A stretch of DNA of 64,000 bases from Galerina marginata (GCA_023014335.1 JAECYW010000003.1:2604001-2668000), one strand, 5' to 3'; positions 1 through 11,689 are shown, counted from the first letter of the stretch. Notes: generated from the letters alone by a model not told the origin. A program made the numbers and translations.

Positions 1-90
1 GCAACTGTTGACGCACTTTACACATACGGGAAAGAGAAGACTGCTTTCGGTTGGATGCCCAGCTGCTTGGTCGAACGAGGAAGCGGATAG
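1..90 (+). CDS. Possible C-terminal end of an upstream gene (partial)
   Basis: Frame 1 is open from base 1 to a TAG at 88-90 and gives a 29-residue tail rich in aromatic and charged residues (it includes GKEKTAFGWMPSC). It could be the last exon of a gene entering from the left edge. No domain can be named from so short a piece, and another frame is also open here, so this is only a weak call. Confidence 0.25.
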   Translation, partial: ATVDALYTYGKEKTAFGWMPSCLVERGSG

Positions 91-620
91 AAGCAAAAAT
101 ATCTGCAGAGAAGGTTCCCGTCATTAATTGGAATCGCGACATTAGGCCATACTTAGCTTGATTGAACACAAGGCTGCACTCGAACAATCAGCACACAACA
201 GAGGTCAAGAGAATTAACAAACGTTTACAGTGTAATATCCTAGTACCATATCGCATGAAGGTCACTTTACTCGTCCTGGACCCTTGGATCAGAATGCAGA
301 GCCTGGGGGGAAATTTTACTTGAGTAGAACAAAGAAGGTGGCTGTAGGTGGATACTATCCGAAGGACATACGTCTTTTGCATATGACCGGCCGGCGGCAT
401 TATTCCTGTATACTTATATCTTGAAACAAAGATGGCACATGTTTGAGGATAAAATCCTGTTACTGACGAGCCGCAGGCGGAGTTGCACAAGCATGAAACA
501 CTGGAGAAGGGAGGAAAAATCCTGTCTCGCGACGCCCCAGAAACAAATCACACCTCCGCGATCGAATTGAAGTGAAGAGAGTTATAGAGGGCGTACAATA
601 CAAAGATGAATACAAGATGT
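91..620. other. Intergenic, no gene seen
   Basis: Short open frames on both strands look like chance. The right part should hold the 3' UTR of the RPT6 gene, whose stop codon is at 621-623 on the minus strand. Confidence 0.5.
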
Positions 621-2042
621 CTACGAGAACAGCTTGTTGACCGAAGTATTCCCATCTTGGTTCTTTTTCAACACCTACAACAACCATTAGCGCCTGACAA
701 GGAAATCGCGAAATGAGAGGAAACATGCCTTGGCAACAGCAAACTCGAAATCCTCCTGTGTGACATGCTGCCTTCGCTCACGAAGCGCATACATACCAGC
801 CTCAGTGCAAATACCCCGGACCTCGGCACCAGAGCACTGGCCCATCTTTTCTGCTAGCGCACGAAGGTTGATTCCTCGTTGAAGAGACATCTTGGTATTC
901 AATGAGATTACACTGATGTCGAGAGAAAAAAGTACTGATACATACCTTGCGCGAATGGATCCGCAGAATCGAGACACGCGCCTCAGGGCCTGGAGGCGGG
1001 AACTCGATCTTACGATCAATGCGACCCGGTCGCAGAAGGGCCGAATCCAGTATATCGATACGATTTGTCGCCATGATGACTTTGATATTCTTCGTTGGCT
1101 CGAAACCATCCAGCTGGTTCAGCAACTCCAGCATCGTCCTCTGCACCTCAGAGTCACCACCACCACTTCCGCTGTCACCTCTCGAGCTGCCAATGGAATC
1201 GATTTCGTCCATGAAGATGATACTAGGCGCATGTTCTCGGGCCATCACGAACAGCTCGCGGACCATTCTGCTTCCTTCTCCAATGTACTTCTGGACAAGC
1301 TCGCTTCCACTGACACGAATAAACTTGCAGTCGGTATGGTGAGCGACTGCACGAGCTAGGAGGGTTTTTCCTGTTCCTGGAGGACCATAGAGCAAGACAC
1401 CCTTGGGTTGCGCGATACCGAGAGCTTCGAACAGTTCGGGGTGTTTGACCGGTAGCTCGATGACCTCTTTAATTTCTTTGATCTGCTTGTCGAGACCGCC
1501 TACCATTTCGTACGTGCTGTCGGGTACCTTCTCCACCATCATGAGGGAAACGAGAGGGTCGACTTTGTTGGGCAAGACTTTGTGCAGCGTGTAAGAATCG
1601 GAGCGGAGGGCCACGCGCAATGTTGCTTTCAGTGATGTGACGTCTATCTCCGAGTCAATGTCGACAACTGGGAGAGATAATGTTAATCAGCACGGTTTCA
1701 TGGAGAGTTGAAGTCTGTACACACTATATTTGCCTTCAGGTTGGACCTTGACCAAAACCTTCGTCTTCCCCATGACCTTGACAACTTCTCCAACATAACT
1801 GCCAGGTTCATGGAGGAGTTGAAGTTCTTCTCGGAGAAGGCGGACTGAAACGCCAGCATCAGCCCATGTTTTATTTGCATATAAGACTTTGACGGACCTC
1901 GCGCGTTCAATGCATTTCGTTGCGCCTCCAAACGGCGTAGATTCTGTGTCTTCTGGTTAATTAAGATTTCGGCCGCCTCTATTTTTGCTTGGTAGTAGGA
2001 TTTAATGCCCCCTGGTGCTATTGGTAGTGTTGCGACGGACAT
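621..2042 (-). CDS. RPT6: 26S proteasome regulatory ATPase subunit 8 (Rpt6)
   Basis: AAA+ ATPase of the 19S proteasome base, which unfolds ubiquitinated substrates and feeds them to the 20S core. Five exons (621-674, 729-890, 946-1667, 1725-1844, 1898-2042) join without a frame break to 400 residues, close to the usual ~405. Seen: an N-terminal coiled coil (residues ~15-55), an OB region, Walker A GPPGTGKT near residue 182, Walker B IIFMDEID, the second region of homology [20 protein letters not shown], and a C-terminal helical domain. The start fits because the N-terminus [12 protein letters not shown] runs straight into the family coiled coil. The last intron (728 down to 675) has a GC donor (AAG|GCATGT), and only this splice restores the conserved C-terminus ending NKLFS. 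Housekeeping gene; identity very sure. Confidence 0.96.
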
Positions 2043-2603
2043 TATGAGGAGTCGACGATGGGGATGGTAGAGATTCGAAAGCCGAGTCTGGGAGAGGCGT
2101 ACGCGTCCCCAGCTGATCACGTGATTGGATCATTGTTTGGCAAAGCTCGACTTGCCAATCAAGGTTGCCCGAGTTCTTCCCCAGTTTCCCCCGATCTCTC
2201 TTGCTGCTATTCAATTCGTCGATCGCGTATACCCTTACAGGTGTATACTCGAGTAACTTGTTCACAAAAAGTATTTCCAATGAAAAATTTGGATTCTCAT
2301 TTGGACCTTCCAGTTCTTCCCTAACGACCAAGACCCTCCCTGTGGAATTCCCCATACCTCGAAGCTGCTTCAAGTTTGGTCGATTTTATCGCAAGGAATT
2401 GCCTAAGTTTTGGTTCTAGTATGGGGGCCATGCAGCGTCATCACGATCTAATTTCAGCCTGTATGCGCAGGACAGCAGTACGTGGTTTCCACACGATGAT
2501 TCATTGACGAACGACGTCATTTCCTGACAGGTCTCAATAAAACAACACGGTGATATGATATAAAGTATTTTTGTCACTTTTCGTGTTCAACTCGACTCCT
2601 CGC
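2043..2603. promoter_or_regulatory. Divergent promoter region, RPT6 / membrane protein copy A
   Basis: About 560 bp lie between two divergently transcribed start codons. A TATA-like TGATATGATATAAAG stands about 40 bp before the plus-strand ATG. No other coding signal is seen. Confidence 0.5.
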
Positions 2604-3954
2604 ATGGATTCCAATTCCAATGACCCAGAAACCCTCACCAAGCTGCACTCTCGGTTCGTCAAGCACGAAGACCATTATGACATTTCTCGCTGGCACCTCG
2701 TCCTCCACCCATCGATAGTGAAGGAATGTGCACGAAACTCTCTTCCTAAATCCATCGGCCAGTTCTTCTATCCGACGCACGCAGTGCTTACTGGAGAAGG
2801 CGGACGTAAACAAGCATGGTCGTCGCGAAGCAATCGAAAACACCGTTATGACCATGAAACTAGTACTGGGCGGCATTTGCACTCTTTCTGGCACGGGGTA
2901 GCTAACATGCGCCACCTTGAATATTGGAATATCAGTTGGTGGGTCGCTGTGGCAAGTTCGAACTCTAGCCCTAATTACGAAGCAGAGCCACTCACAGATG
3001 ATTTTGAATATTTCAGGCATTTACCATGGGCAGCATAGTTTGGGTGATAAACGGCTTTGCTGTCTTTTTACCATTTTGTAATTCGCACTTTATGAAGGCG
3101 ATGGAAAGCCCCGGATGGACGGCTTTTCTTGGAGCCACTATTTTCGAAATAGGCTCGATCTTTGGCATCTTGGAAGCATGGAATACAAACGAAACAGCTA
3201 GCTTTGGTTGGAACGTGGGACAGGCATTAAAGCCCAAGGCTAGACAAGATACCAATGAAACGAAACAAAACTCAGAGAAGACTGCAGAGGAAGGATCACC
3301 CACTGACACGCCGTCCTCTGAGCAGGATAATGCTGCTCCTAAACAACCGTGGATCTGGTTCTCGACAGACCCAAAGTTTTTCCATGAGATAGGATTTCTT
3401 GCAGCCTTTTTCCAACTCTTAGCGGCCAGCATTTTCTGGATAAGCGGGTATGTTTATATATCGTCTGTCCCTCCTCCTTTGGTTGATTTGTGGTGCTAGA
3501 TTCACCGCTATACCGACAATACAAAACGCCTTAATGAATAATAAAGGCCTCAACGATGGCATATTTTGGACGCCACAGGTGATTGGTGGCACTGGGTTCA
3601 TGATCAGCGCGTGAGTTTTATCCTTTGATAATCTGTCCGATATTTGAACTTTACCTCAGGACATTCATCATGCTCGAAGCTCAGGACGTTTGGTGGAAGC
3701 CAAAGATAACCTCGTTAGGGTGGCAAGTTGGAAGTGAGTGTTACTTCTTCCCTCACATTGCTTCCGCATTCATGTTTCTTCGTTCAGTCTGGAACTTCAT
3801 CGGTGCAGTCGGCTTCGCTTTATCCGGCGCCTTTGGTTATGCTGGGACAAATCATGCTGCTGAGTATCAAAGTGCGCTGTCGACCTTCTGGGGTGGCTGG
3901 GGCTTCTTAATTGGAAGCGTCATTCAGTGGTATGAATGCGTGAACGGTAGTTGA
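2604..3954 (+). CDS. Multi-pass membrane protein of unknown function, copy A
   Basis: Five exons (2604-2948, 3017-3447, 3500-3610, 3660-3733, 3788-3954) give 375 residues. A ~115-residue soluble N-terminal part (DISRWHLVLHPS) is followed by about six hydrophobic segments: VWVINGFAVFLPF, WTAFLGATIFEIGSIFGIL, FLAAFFQLLAASIFWISG, PQVIGGTGFMISATFIM, WNFIGAVGFALSGAFGY and FWGGWGFLIGSVIQWYE. A polar loop (~185-235) splits the second and third. The repeated Gly-Ser-x-x-Phe membrane segments recall small YrhK-like membrane units, but I cannot name a family. A closely related copy with matching introns lies at 13653-14977. The ATG at 2604 was chosen because it aligns with the start of that copy. Likely a membrane-embedded protein; function unknown. 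Confidence 0.85.
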
Positions 3955-4995
3955 TTAGGACGATATTCATCGATGTCCCAGTAATTCGAAACTTCGAAAG
4001 TTTGCAACGAAAGTCGACGTACAAGCATTCTGGCCAGTATGACCTTATCCTCGAGGTCTCGTGAACATCCGCCGCCGTCACATCTTACATATTGGAATTC
4101 ATTACGCTGACTATGAAATTCGGTGTTTCGCAACTGCGGTGCCTTCTTCCATTGTTTTTCTAATCTAGAATCTTGACAGCTGTTTCAAATCCCTAGATGG
4201 TCAGCGATCACCTTATCCCATGATGTTTAACCAATGAGATGGCATCGATACGAGGTCTTTCGTTTTCCCTGGGACCGTCTAGGTTTTTCAACTCAGCACG
4301 AACAAAGCTGGAAATTTGGGGCTTGAGCTTGAAGCTTGACAGCGTGGTGGAACCGAAGTCCTCATCAATTTTCGGCCCGGCTTTCGCAAAGAAAGTTGTC
4401 ACGCACCAACACAAACGTTGCTTAAACTATCCCTTCGCTACTTACTTCAGTGGCTACGACCTTTAGGCTCAAGCGCTCAAGCTTCAAGCTTACGTCTGGC
4501 GACATTTGTGATAGACTGACTTTGGCTGTCGGCTCGGTACAACCACGACTCCACGGCTTTTTGCCACTATTCGGTGAATCAGGTTATCTCTTTATAGGAG
4601 CCTGTTTTCTGTTATCTGAAAATTCCAAGCCATGTGAGGATCCCCGCAACCAGCTTAGGTACTCCTTCGTGCCTTCTGTCAAAGTGGACAAAGATACACC
4701 TCGGCGCGAGTTTTACTTGACTTACCACCGATCTGGAACTTCCCCATGGGCTGGTCAGATGCTCTGAGATCACAGAACTCCACCAATGAAGACAGCTCCT
4801 CGTAATGGCGTCGAAAATGTTCTTGGACCTTTATTCTAGAAGTTCACAGTCTTGCGGAGTCGTTGCTATTTCCTAACTCATCAGCTCTATTCGGTCCTCG
4901 AAAGAGATAAAAGGCGTTCGTCAGTGAAAGCTCATCTCCAATCCCCCAACCGCAAACTCACTTAACCAAAGATCTTTTTTGCTCTAACATCTACA
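3955..4995. promoter_or_regulatory. AMA1 upstream region
   Basis: About 1 kb with no convincing gene. A TATA-like GATAAAAG lies at 4906-4913, about 83 bp before the AMA1 ATG, followed by a C/A-rich leader typical of strongly expressed fungal genes. An imperfect inverted repeat built on GCTTGAAGCTTGAG (4321-4339 and 4467-4490) sits in the region. The stretch should hold the proximal control elements of the toxin precursor gene. Confidence 0.5.
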
Positions 4996-5156
4996 ATGTT
5001 CGACACCAACGCCACTCGTCTCCCAATCTGGGGTATTGGCTGCAACCCATGGACTGCTGAGCACGTCGACCAGACTCTCGCTAGTGGCAACGAGTAAGCT
5101 TCGTTTCTATTGTTGACGTGTTCGACGTGCTCATGTTGTGCGTTAGCATTTGCTGA
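4996..5156 (+). CDS. AMA1: Alpha-amanitin proprotein (MSDIN-type cyclic peptide precursor)
   Basis: A 35-residue ribosomal precursor of the bicyclic RNA polymerase II inhibitor alpha-amanitin. Exon 1 is 4996-5093, intron 5094-5146 (GTAAGC...TTAG), exon 2 is 5147-5156, with stop TGA at 5154-5156. A 10-residue leader ends in Pro, the core octapeptide IWGIGCNP is encoded at 5026-5049 and itself ends in Pro, and a ~17-residue acidic, helix-prone recognition tail follows. The core carries the Trp and Cys that are cross-linked in the toxin. The leader begins MFDTN, the form established for Galerina, not MSDIN of Amanita. In the known pathway a POPB prolyl oligopeptidase cuts after both prolines and cyclises the core; such a gene lies 3.4 kb downstream. 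The gene appears intact. The ORF is too short for usual gene finders, but identity is near certain from core, flanks and neighbours. Confidence 0.96.
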
Positions 5157-5904
5157 ACGTGTCCCGCCTGTCGTTGGCCCGCAGCTTTAACACGAAGGTT
5201 GGCTATCTTACTACTCTCAAAGCATTGCATTCAACAGCCCTGATATCTCCGAGCAGTGGGCAACGATACTTGTCGACGATGTTAGGCTTGGACCATTGAG
5301 CCTTTGTCGTAGGTCAGACCATGTGCCTCTTTACGTGGTATCAAGGAATGCTGACCCACCTACTGTTTTTTTCTTCATCTAGCCGTTCATTCTCTTTTGT
5401 AAATCGATAAAACCATACACCAACTCGCATTTGTAAATTGATAAACCCTACGTTGATGATCCTCACCGTTGAGATAAATGTAATTTTTGAGCCATAACTT
5501 GAGCTTGAGCCGAGAGTTTTTTGCTTGGAAAGTATACATAGTCAATGATCTACACAAGCTGTGAATACTTCGACTTCTCCTACGTCCTTCTACTACCGAT
5601 GAAGACACGCAGACACCTCTGGGATAATTCGTTCACCCCAAATAGCGCGTTGTTCTCATCCTGGTTATTCGTAGCAAGGGCGAGTAGCGCCACCAACGCA
5701 CGGTACAAACGTGTCATTGGCCACCGCTCAACTCCAATGAGATTTCACTTACAGCACCCCAAATTCTTTTTAGCTATTTACCCGAGCTTCGCGAAGGCTC
5801 CTTTGGAAATCCCTTCACAAGCTGCATTCAGCAATTTCGAGTGCCTGCCGTTGAGCTTCTTGGAACTGCCTAACACAATAAGTCGCAAAATGCCTCGTGG
5901 CGAT
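5157..5904. other. AMA1 3' region / FMO 3' region, no further gene
   Basis: Convergent intergenic space. It should contain the AMA1 3' UTR. It also shows two near-copies of a GTAAATYGATAAA motif 33 bp apart (about 5399 and 5432) and a CTTGAGCTTGAG motif near 5499 resembling the repeat upstream of AMA1. I looked for a second precursor core here and found none. Confidence 0.5.
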
Positions 5905-7620
5905 TCAGCCAGTGAGGTCCAAGTCCACTCGGAATGCTATCTCATTCTCGGTTTCCCAGTTTTTTTGCCACTGGTTCACCCGTCTCATGAGGTCGAACCA
6001 CTGAGCTTCTGTTGCGACCCCCTCTGTCCACGCTGGCCCCATCCCTAATTTTTCGATTCGACTCCAGCCTCGTTGAAGGTAATGGTATGCAAGGATCTCA
6101 CGACGCCATTCCTCCACGAACTTCTTGCCGTCGTCGGGTATGGCATTCTAAAGTGAAGTCAGCATACGGATCATCTAAAAACAGGACATCTAAGTTGGCC
6201 GACCTTTTGCTTCAAATACTCGACAAGTTCGTCTTGATAATCGTTTGATGTGTTGTTCAGCATTATTGGGCCTTTGAGATAGGGGTCAAGACCTTGCCTC
6301 CGAGCTTTATCCTCGTATGATGCCAACTCTTCGAGGAGAAGATGACGAGGAGGAAGGATTGAAGGGTCCAAGATGGCGTGGGCAGCAAACAAGCTCTGGG
6401 CAATGTCAGAAGGACAGCTCGCGATAAACGAGAGCAGTCCGATGAAAGCGAGAGCATTTGTAGGATAACGAGGGCTCAAGGAAAAGATGTGCCGATGTAA
6501 TGGAAATATATAATGACCGTTGGTGACAAGTGTGTCGCGAACTGAAGAATTGTCTTTAGCCGTGGGATCGACCCTCAGTTCTCCGCCTCCACTGAGCAAG
6601 GGCTTTTGCATTTCGTATCCAGTAGCAAGCAGAATTACGTGGGGGTCAAGCATGGTACCGTCCACGAAAACCACGCCCGCCTCTGTAAAATGAGAAATAT
6701 CCGGTTTGACTATTACGCCATCGTCCACAGGGCCGTAACTGCGTCTGATCGACATAAAGGTCTACACAATCATTAACAACCTTCGGAGAAAAAATTTAGT
6801 CGAAATTTCGTTTTACCTGGCTCGCAAATCTAAGAATCTGAGTAGCTGCATCTCGTCCACTCCCGCCATTGCCAACGATCAGCACAGTTTGGTTCAAAAA
6901 CGGCTCTGGGCCGCGATAATACACTGAGTGCAATATTTTCCTGGAATGATTTGCCGGGCTTGCCAACCAGTCTTCTTGGCCCTTCCAAACGGGAATGTGA
7001 GGTATGTGATTATTGCCAGTCGCAACTACAAGATGATCAAATGCTTTATAGCGCATTCGACCCTCTTTGCTCGTAAGAGTAAGATTCCAATAGCCTTCCT
7101 CCGGTGTTCCATTCCAGAAAGCTTTTTCAACTTTGGTGTCGAATTTAATGAAGTCCAAAAAGTTGTGGCGGTGGGCGTAACGCAAATGATAGGCTTCTAC
7201 ATGGTCATGACGTGGATAGAGAGGCGTACGAGGCGGGAACGGAAAGCCAGGGTATGTCATAGAAGGCACTGGGGTATTTGTACGAAGGAGAGGATAGAGT
7301 GGGGTTTTTGGTATCTCAGGCGGAAAGACATCGTTGTTATCTGGTAGCCTAATGAGAATGTTATTGAAAGGTTTGGATTATTGGTGAAGAAATTCTTGCC
7401 AGATACCCCCTACACTTTCTCTTTCTTCGTACAAAACGACTTCCCAATTATTCCGAGAAAACGCCTCCAGTTCCACCAGAGTCTTGAGCATCGCCAAGCC
7501 TGCACTCCCAGCACCAACTACGGCGATGGATTTTGGACGGACTGAACCATGACTGGAATCCAAAGGCGCCTGCGACGGAGACGAGAGAAAGCCCAGCAAG
7601 AGGCGTTTTATTTGAACCAT
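5905..7620 (-). CDS. FMO1: Flavin-containing monooxygenase of the amanitin locus
   Basis: FAD- and NADPH-dependent oxygenase. Four exons (5905-6147, 6204-6761, 6817-7348, 7400-7620) join to 517 residues, normal for class B FMOs. Seen: the FAD-binding GAGSAG (residues 36-41) after a beta strand SIAVVG, the flavin-domain ESVGGIW, an FMO-type stretch before the second nucleotide site (WKGQEDW...NHSRKILHS), the NADPH-binding GNGGSG near residue 230, and the late ATGYE motif (LLATGYEMQ). The first intron (7399 down to 7349) uses a GC donor (TG|GCAAGA) and is needed to restore Trp-Leu-Pro. The gene lies between AMA1 and POPB and diverges from POPB. An FMO (FMO1) is known to be needed for amanitin maturation in Galerina. 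That this gene is FMO1 is inferred from position and family; the enzyme class is sure, the symbol less so. Confidence 0.85.
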
Positions 7621-8524
7621 GACGAGGACAGTAGAGGCTGGTAGAGGACTGGTTCTAATTCCAACATCGTCGTCTCGTTATCCTGCGATCAGGCAGTTGC
7701 TTCCATGAAGGACGTCAAGCACAGCCACTGATATCGCCCTGGTCCCTGACCGGACCGGTCATAGCCTATCTACCTCATCCGAATAGCATTGCAAAGCAAG
7801 AAATTGAATTCTTCCTCAGGCTTATGCAGGACTCGAGTTTTCCATCCAAGGATGGCCTCGCAAACGTTGTTCAATGTAATTTTTGGATACTGAAGACTGG
7901 CGAGTCTGATTGAGATAGATTATGTACACGAAGTCAATTAAGGTGGTACTTGGGACTTTGAGGACGGGACTTTCTCAGAACTTACTCCACACGCTCATAA
8001 TATCACGTCGGTATTCCATCTTCCCTGTCAGGTTTTGACCCCAAGATTGTAATAACACTCGTCAGCTGAGCTTCATAGAAATATATGGCAGGAGAAATGA
8101 TACTGAAAAAAGCAGTTGCCCTTACATAGCGTTCATGAAATTCGGCACGTTGCACTTCTGATAGAACAGTCATCCAAATAACTTGTTCAAGGCTTTATTT
8201 CGCACCCAGTGTTATATATGGGCCCCCCATGATCCATTCTTTGTGTCGATGAAATGCCATCATCGGATGCGCGACGGAATTTGAAAATTAGGTGGACTGA
8301 ATTTGAAATGTGTTGATGGCAGAACTTTGGTGGAAAGGCTTGTCATTTACTACTTCCCCATAGTTTTTCCCTTTTGTCCAGAAGCCCTTTATCATATCTA
8401 AAATCGTGACAGTGGCACGGACCGTGGACTTTATCCCAAACCAACCTTATGGGTACCTTAAGAAACAGGGTTTTTCGATGTCCGTCTTCCAGCCGTATCG
8501 CTGACCCCACAATTGCGGAAAACT
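7621..8524. promoter_or_regulatory. Divergent promoter region between FMO and POPB
   Basis: 904 bp separate the FMO start (minus) from the POPB start (plus). No open frame or transposon signal is convincing. T/C-rich tracts (for example around 8350-8400) precede POPB. The arrangement suggests possible joint control of the two enzymes; no specific factor site is claimed. Confidence 0.55.
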
Positions 8525-11500
8525 ATGTCGTCTATACCCTGGGCTCCTGGAAATTATCCCTCTACCCGTCGTTCTGACCATGTCGATACCTATCAGAGCG
8601 CGTCCAAGGGCGAAGTACCTGTGCCGGACCCGTACCAATGGCTAGAAGAAAGCACCGATGAAGTAGACAAATGGACGACTGCTCAGGCTGATCTTGCCCA
8701 ATCATATCTTGATCAGAACGCGGATATCCAGAAACTTGCGGAGAAATTTCGTGCGAGTAGAAACTACGCGAAGGTAATTAATCGTAGAAAGTCGTACTTT
8801 ATTATTTGGCTGAAACCCGTTCTCCTAGTTCTCTGCACCGACTCTGCTCAATGATGGACATTGGTATTGGTTCTACAACCGTGGCCTGCAATCGCAATCA
8901 GGTAGATATTTATATATCCTACGAGGGTGCGAAACTCAGACATTTTACAAGTCCTTTACCGCTCCAAGGAACCGGCGCTTCCTGATTTCGCCAAGGGCGA
9001 CGATAATGTTGGCGACGTATTCTTCGACGTAGGGGCCTCCTTCACTGCCTCAGAGATCTTCTCTGAATTCATTCTTCAAAGCCAAATGTACTCGCTACTG
9101 ATGGCAGCGCCGGTATGGTCCTCTGTAAATTCTCCCCCGATGGCAAATTTTTCGCCTATGCAGTGTCCCATTTGGTGGGTAACCTATCTCGACATGAACC
9201 GATTGCCTCTTATTTCTTGAAAACAGGGAGGCGATTATTCAACTATCTATGTTCGTTCTACGAGTTCGCCATTGTCTCAGGCATCGGTAGCTCAAGGCGA
9301 AGATGGAAGACTGTCGGATGAAGTGAAGTGGTTCAAGTTTTCAACAATAATCTGGACGAAGGATTCCAAAGGTTTTCTGTACCAAGTATGGTTCATCATT
9401 CAAGCCATCGTTGCTCAACGCGCTGACACGATCCTTGCAGCGATATCCTGCTCGTGAACGGCATGAGGGGACACGCAAGGATAGAAATGCTATGATGTGT
9501 TACCACAAAGTTGGGACGACTCAAGGTGAGCTGGGATAGCACCCTGTCCATCCCTAAACTAATTCAGTGTTACAGAGGAGGATATTATTGTGTATCAAGA
9601 TAATGAACACCCGGAGTGGATATATGGAGCAGATACGTCAGAGGATGGGAAATATCTTTACTTGTATCAGTTCAAGGATACCTCAAAGGTAAGGAATCGG
9701 GGTTTGTTAGACGACGTCAATAACTCTTGTACTGTCAGAAAAACCTTCTATGGGTTGCAGAACTCAACGAGGATGGGGTCAAGTCGGGGATTCAGTGGCG
9801 AAAAGTCGTTAATGAGTATGTGGCCGACTACAACGTGTAAGCCTCTTTTATTATCTTCAAATCATGCTCTTTTACCTGATACGACGCAGTATAACGAACC
9901 ACGGATCATTGGTGTACATCAAGACCAATCTCAATGCACCCCAGTATAAGGTCATCACCATCGACCTATCAAAAGACGAACCTGAAATTCGTGATTTTAT
10001 CCCGGAAGAGAAAGATGCAAAGCTCGCTCAAGTTAATTGCGCCAACGAAGAATACTTTGTGGCCATCTACAAGCGCAATGTAATTTCGTTGCTGACTTCT
10101 TTGAATTTCTCTAACGTTGGTACGACACCCGCAGGTCAAGGATGAAATATATCTCTACTCGAAAGCTGGCGTTCAACTCACCCGTCTTGCGCCGGACTTT
10201 GTTGGCGCTGCGTCCATAGCGAACAGACAGAAACAAACTCATTTCTTCCTCACGCTGTCTGGATTTAATACACCTGGCACCATTGCTCGGTACGACTTCA
10301 CGGCTCCAGAAACGCAACGCTTCAGCATCCTTCGGACGACGAAGGTCAATGAACTGGATCCAGATGACTTTGAGTCCACGCAAGTCTGGTATGAGAGTAA
10401 AGATAGCACAAAAATTCCCATGTTCATTGTTCGCCACAAATCTACAAAATTCGATGGAACGGCGGCGGCGATCCAATACGGTAATCCTTTTCGCAGTTAG
10501 GTGCTCTGGGAATCTTTAACGATCCCCTTTCTTTGTACAGGTTACGGTGGATTTGCCACTTCGGCAGATCCATTCTTTAGTCCAATCATTCTCACATTTA
10601 TGCAAACATACGGCGCAATCTTTGCTGTTCCTAGTATTCGAGGTGGAGGTGAATTTGGTGAAGAGTGGCACAAGGGTGGACGAAGAGAAACGAAGGTCAG
10701 TGTAGGTGCTTTAAATTATCCGATGTAGTTAAACTCCTCAATAGGCAAATACATTCGATGATTTCATCGCCGCCGCGTATGTTCGCTATTTATTCCTTCC
10801 ATCATCTGCAGACTCACTGGCGGCTTTCCCATGCAAAGACAGTTTCTGGTCAAGAACAAGTATGCGGCTCCTGGCAAGGTGGCTATCAACGGCGCCTCCA
10901 ATGGCGGTCAGACTTTCTCTTGCTTTTCAGCTTGGTTTTCATCTCATGATGGTAAACATATAGGTCTTCTTGTCATGGGTTCGATTGTTCGAGCACCAGA
11001 GGGGACCTTCGGCGCCGCGGTCCCTGAGGGTGGTGTTGCAGACCTCCTCAAGGTAATTTTTGTTTTTGACTTCATAATTCAGTCTCTAATCTTGACGTCC
11101 CAGTTCCACAAGTTCACCGGGGGTAGGCCTTCATTGGTCGTATCATCTATTAAATTAAATGTTTGGCATCATCAGGGCAAGCTTGGATCAGTGAATACGG
11201 AAATCCTTCCATTCCTGAAGAGTTCGATTATATCTATCCATTATCTCCTGTACACAATGTACGGACCGACAAGGTTATGCCAGCTACACTAATCACGGTC
11301 AATATTGGTGAGCAACTCACAAGTTCAAATTTGATAAAGCCTCATATCAGGCTGTCTCCAGGCGACAACAGGGTTGTGCCTATGCATTCCTTCAAGTTCA
11401 TTGCAACACTTCAGCATAACGTGCCTCAGAACCCTCATCCGTTGCTTATCAAAATTGACAAGTCCTGGCTTGGTCATGGTATGGGGAAACCGACAGACAA

Positions 11501-11629
11501 AAAGTAACCTGCTTATGTTTTTTGTGTGTCGTACATTATCTTACTGGATTCTCTAGTGTCAAAGACGCGGCTGATAAATGGGGTTTCATCGCACGAGCAC
11601 TCGGACTTGAATGGCAAACAGTTGAATAG
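8525..11629 (+). CDS. POPB: Prolyl oligopeptidase B, peptide macrocyclase
   Basis: Serine peptidase of family S9A that, in Galerina, cuts the AMA1 proprotein after its two prolines and closes the octapeptide ring. I resolved 18 exons, the first 8525-8773 and the last 11557-11629, including a 19-bp exon (11104-11122) and a 32-bp exon (10745-10776). All junctions are GT-AG and in phase, giving 730 residues, the usual POP length. Seen: an N-terminal DPYQWLE segment shared by POPs, beta-propeller repeats, the GGGEFGEEWH stretch, nucleophile Ser in GASNGG (split by an intron), Asp in GDNRVVP and His in LGHGMG. No frameshift or missing catalytic residue was found, so it should be active. It is assigned to POPB rather than the housekeeping POPA by its neighbours AMA1 and FMO; a phylogeny would settle that. 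Confidence 0.94.
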
Positions 11630-11689
11630 GCTTTATTGCTATCAAGGACTTGGCATTGAATGTATGTACATACAGCTGATGAACCAATG

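Noticed and set aside
5157..5904. Possible second amatoxin precursor next to AMA1
   Set aside because: No Pro-core-Pro unit with a matching leader or tail was found on either strand.
8525..11629. POPB first looked fragmented, with stops between many short open frames
   Set aside because: All interruptions fall in introns with GT-AG ends; 18 exons join in phase to 730 residues with the full Ser-Asp-His triad, so it is not a pseudogene.
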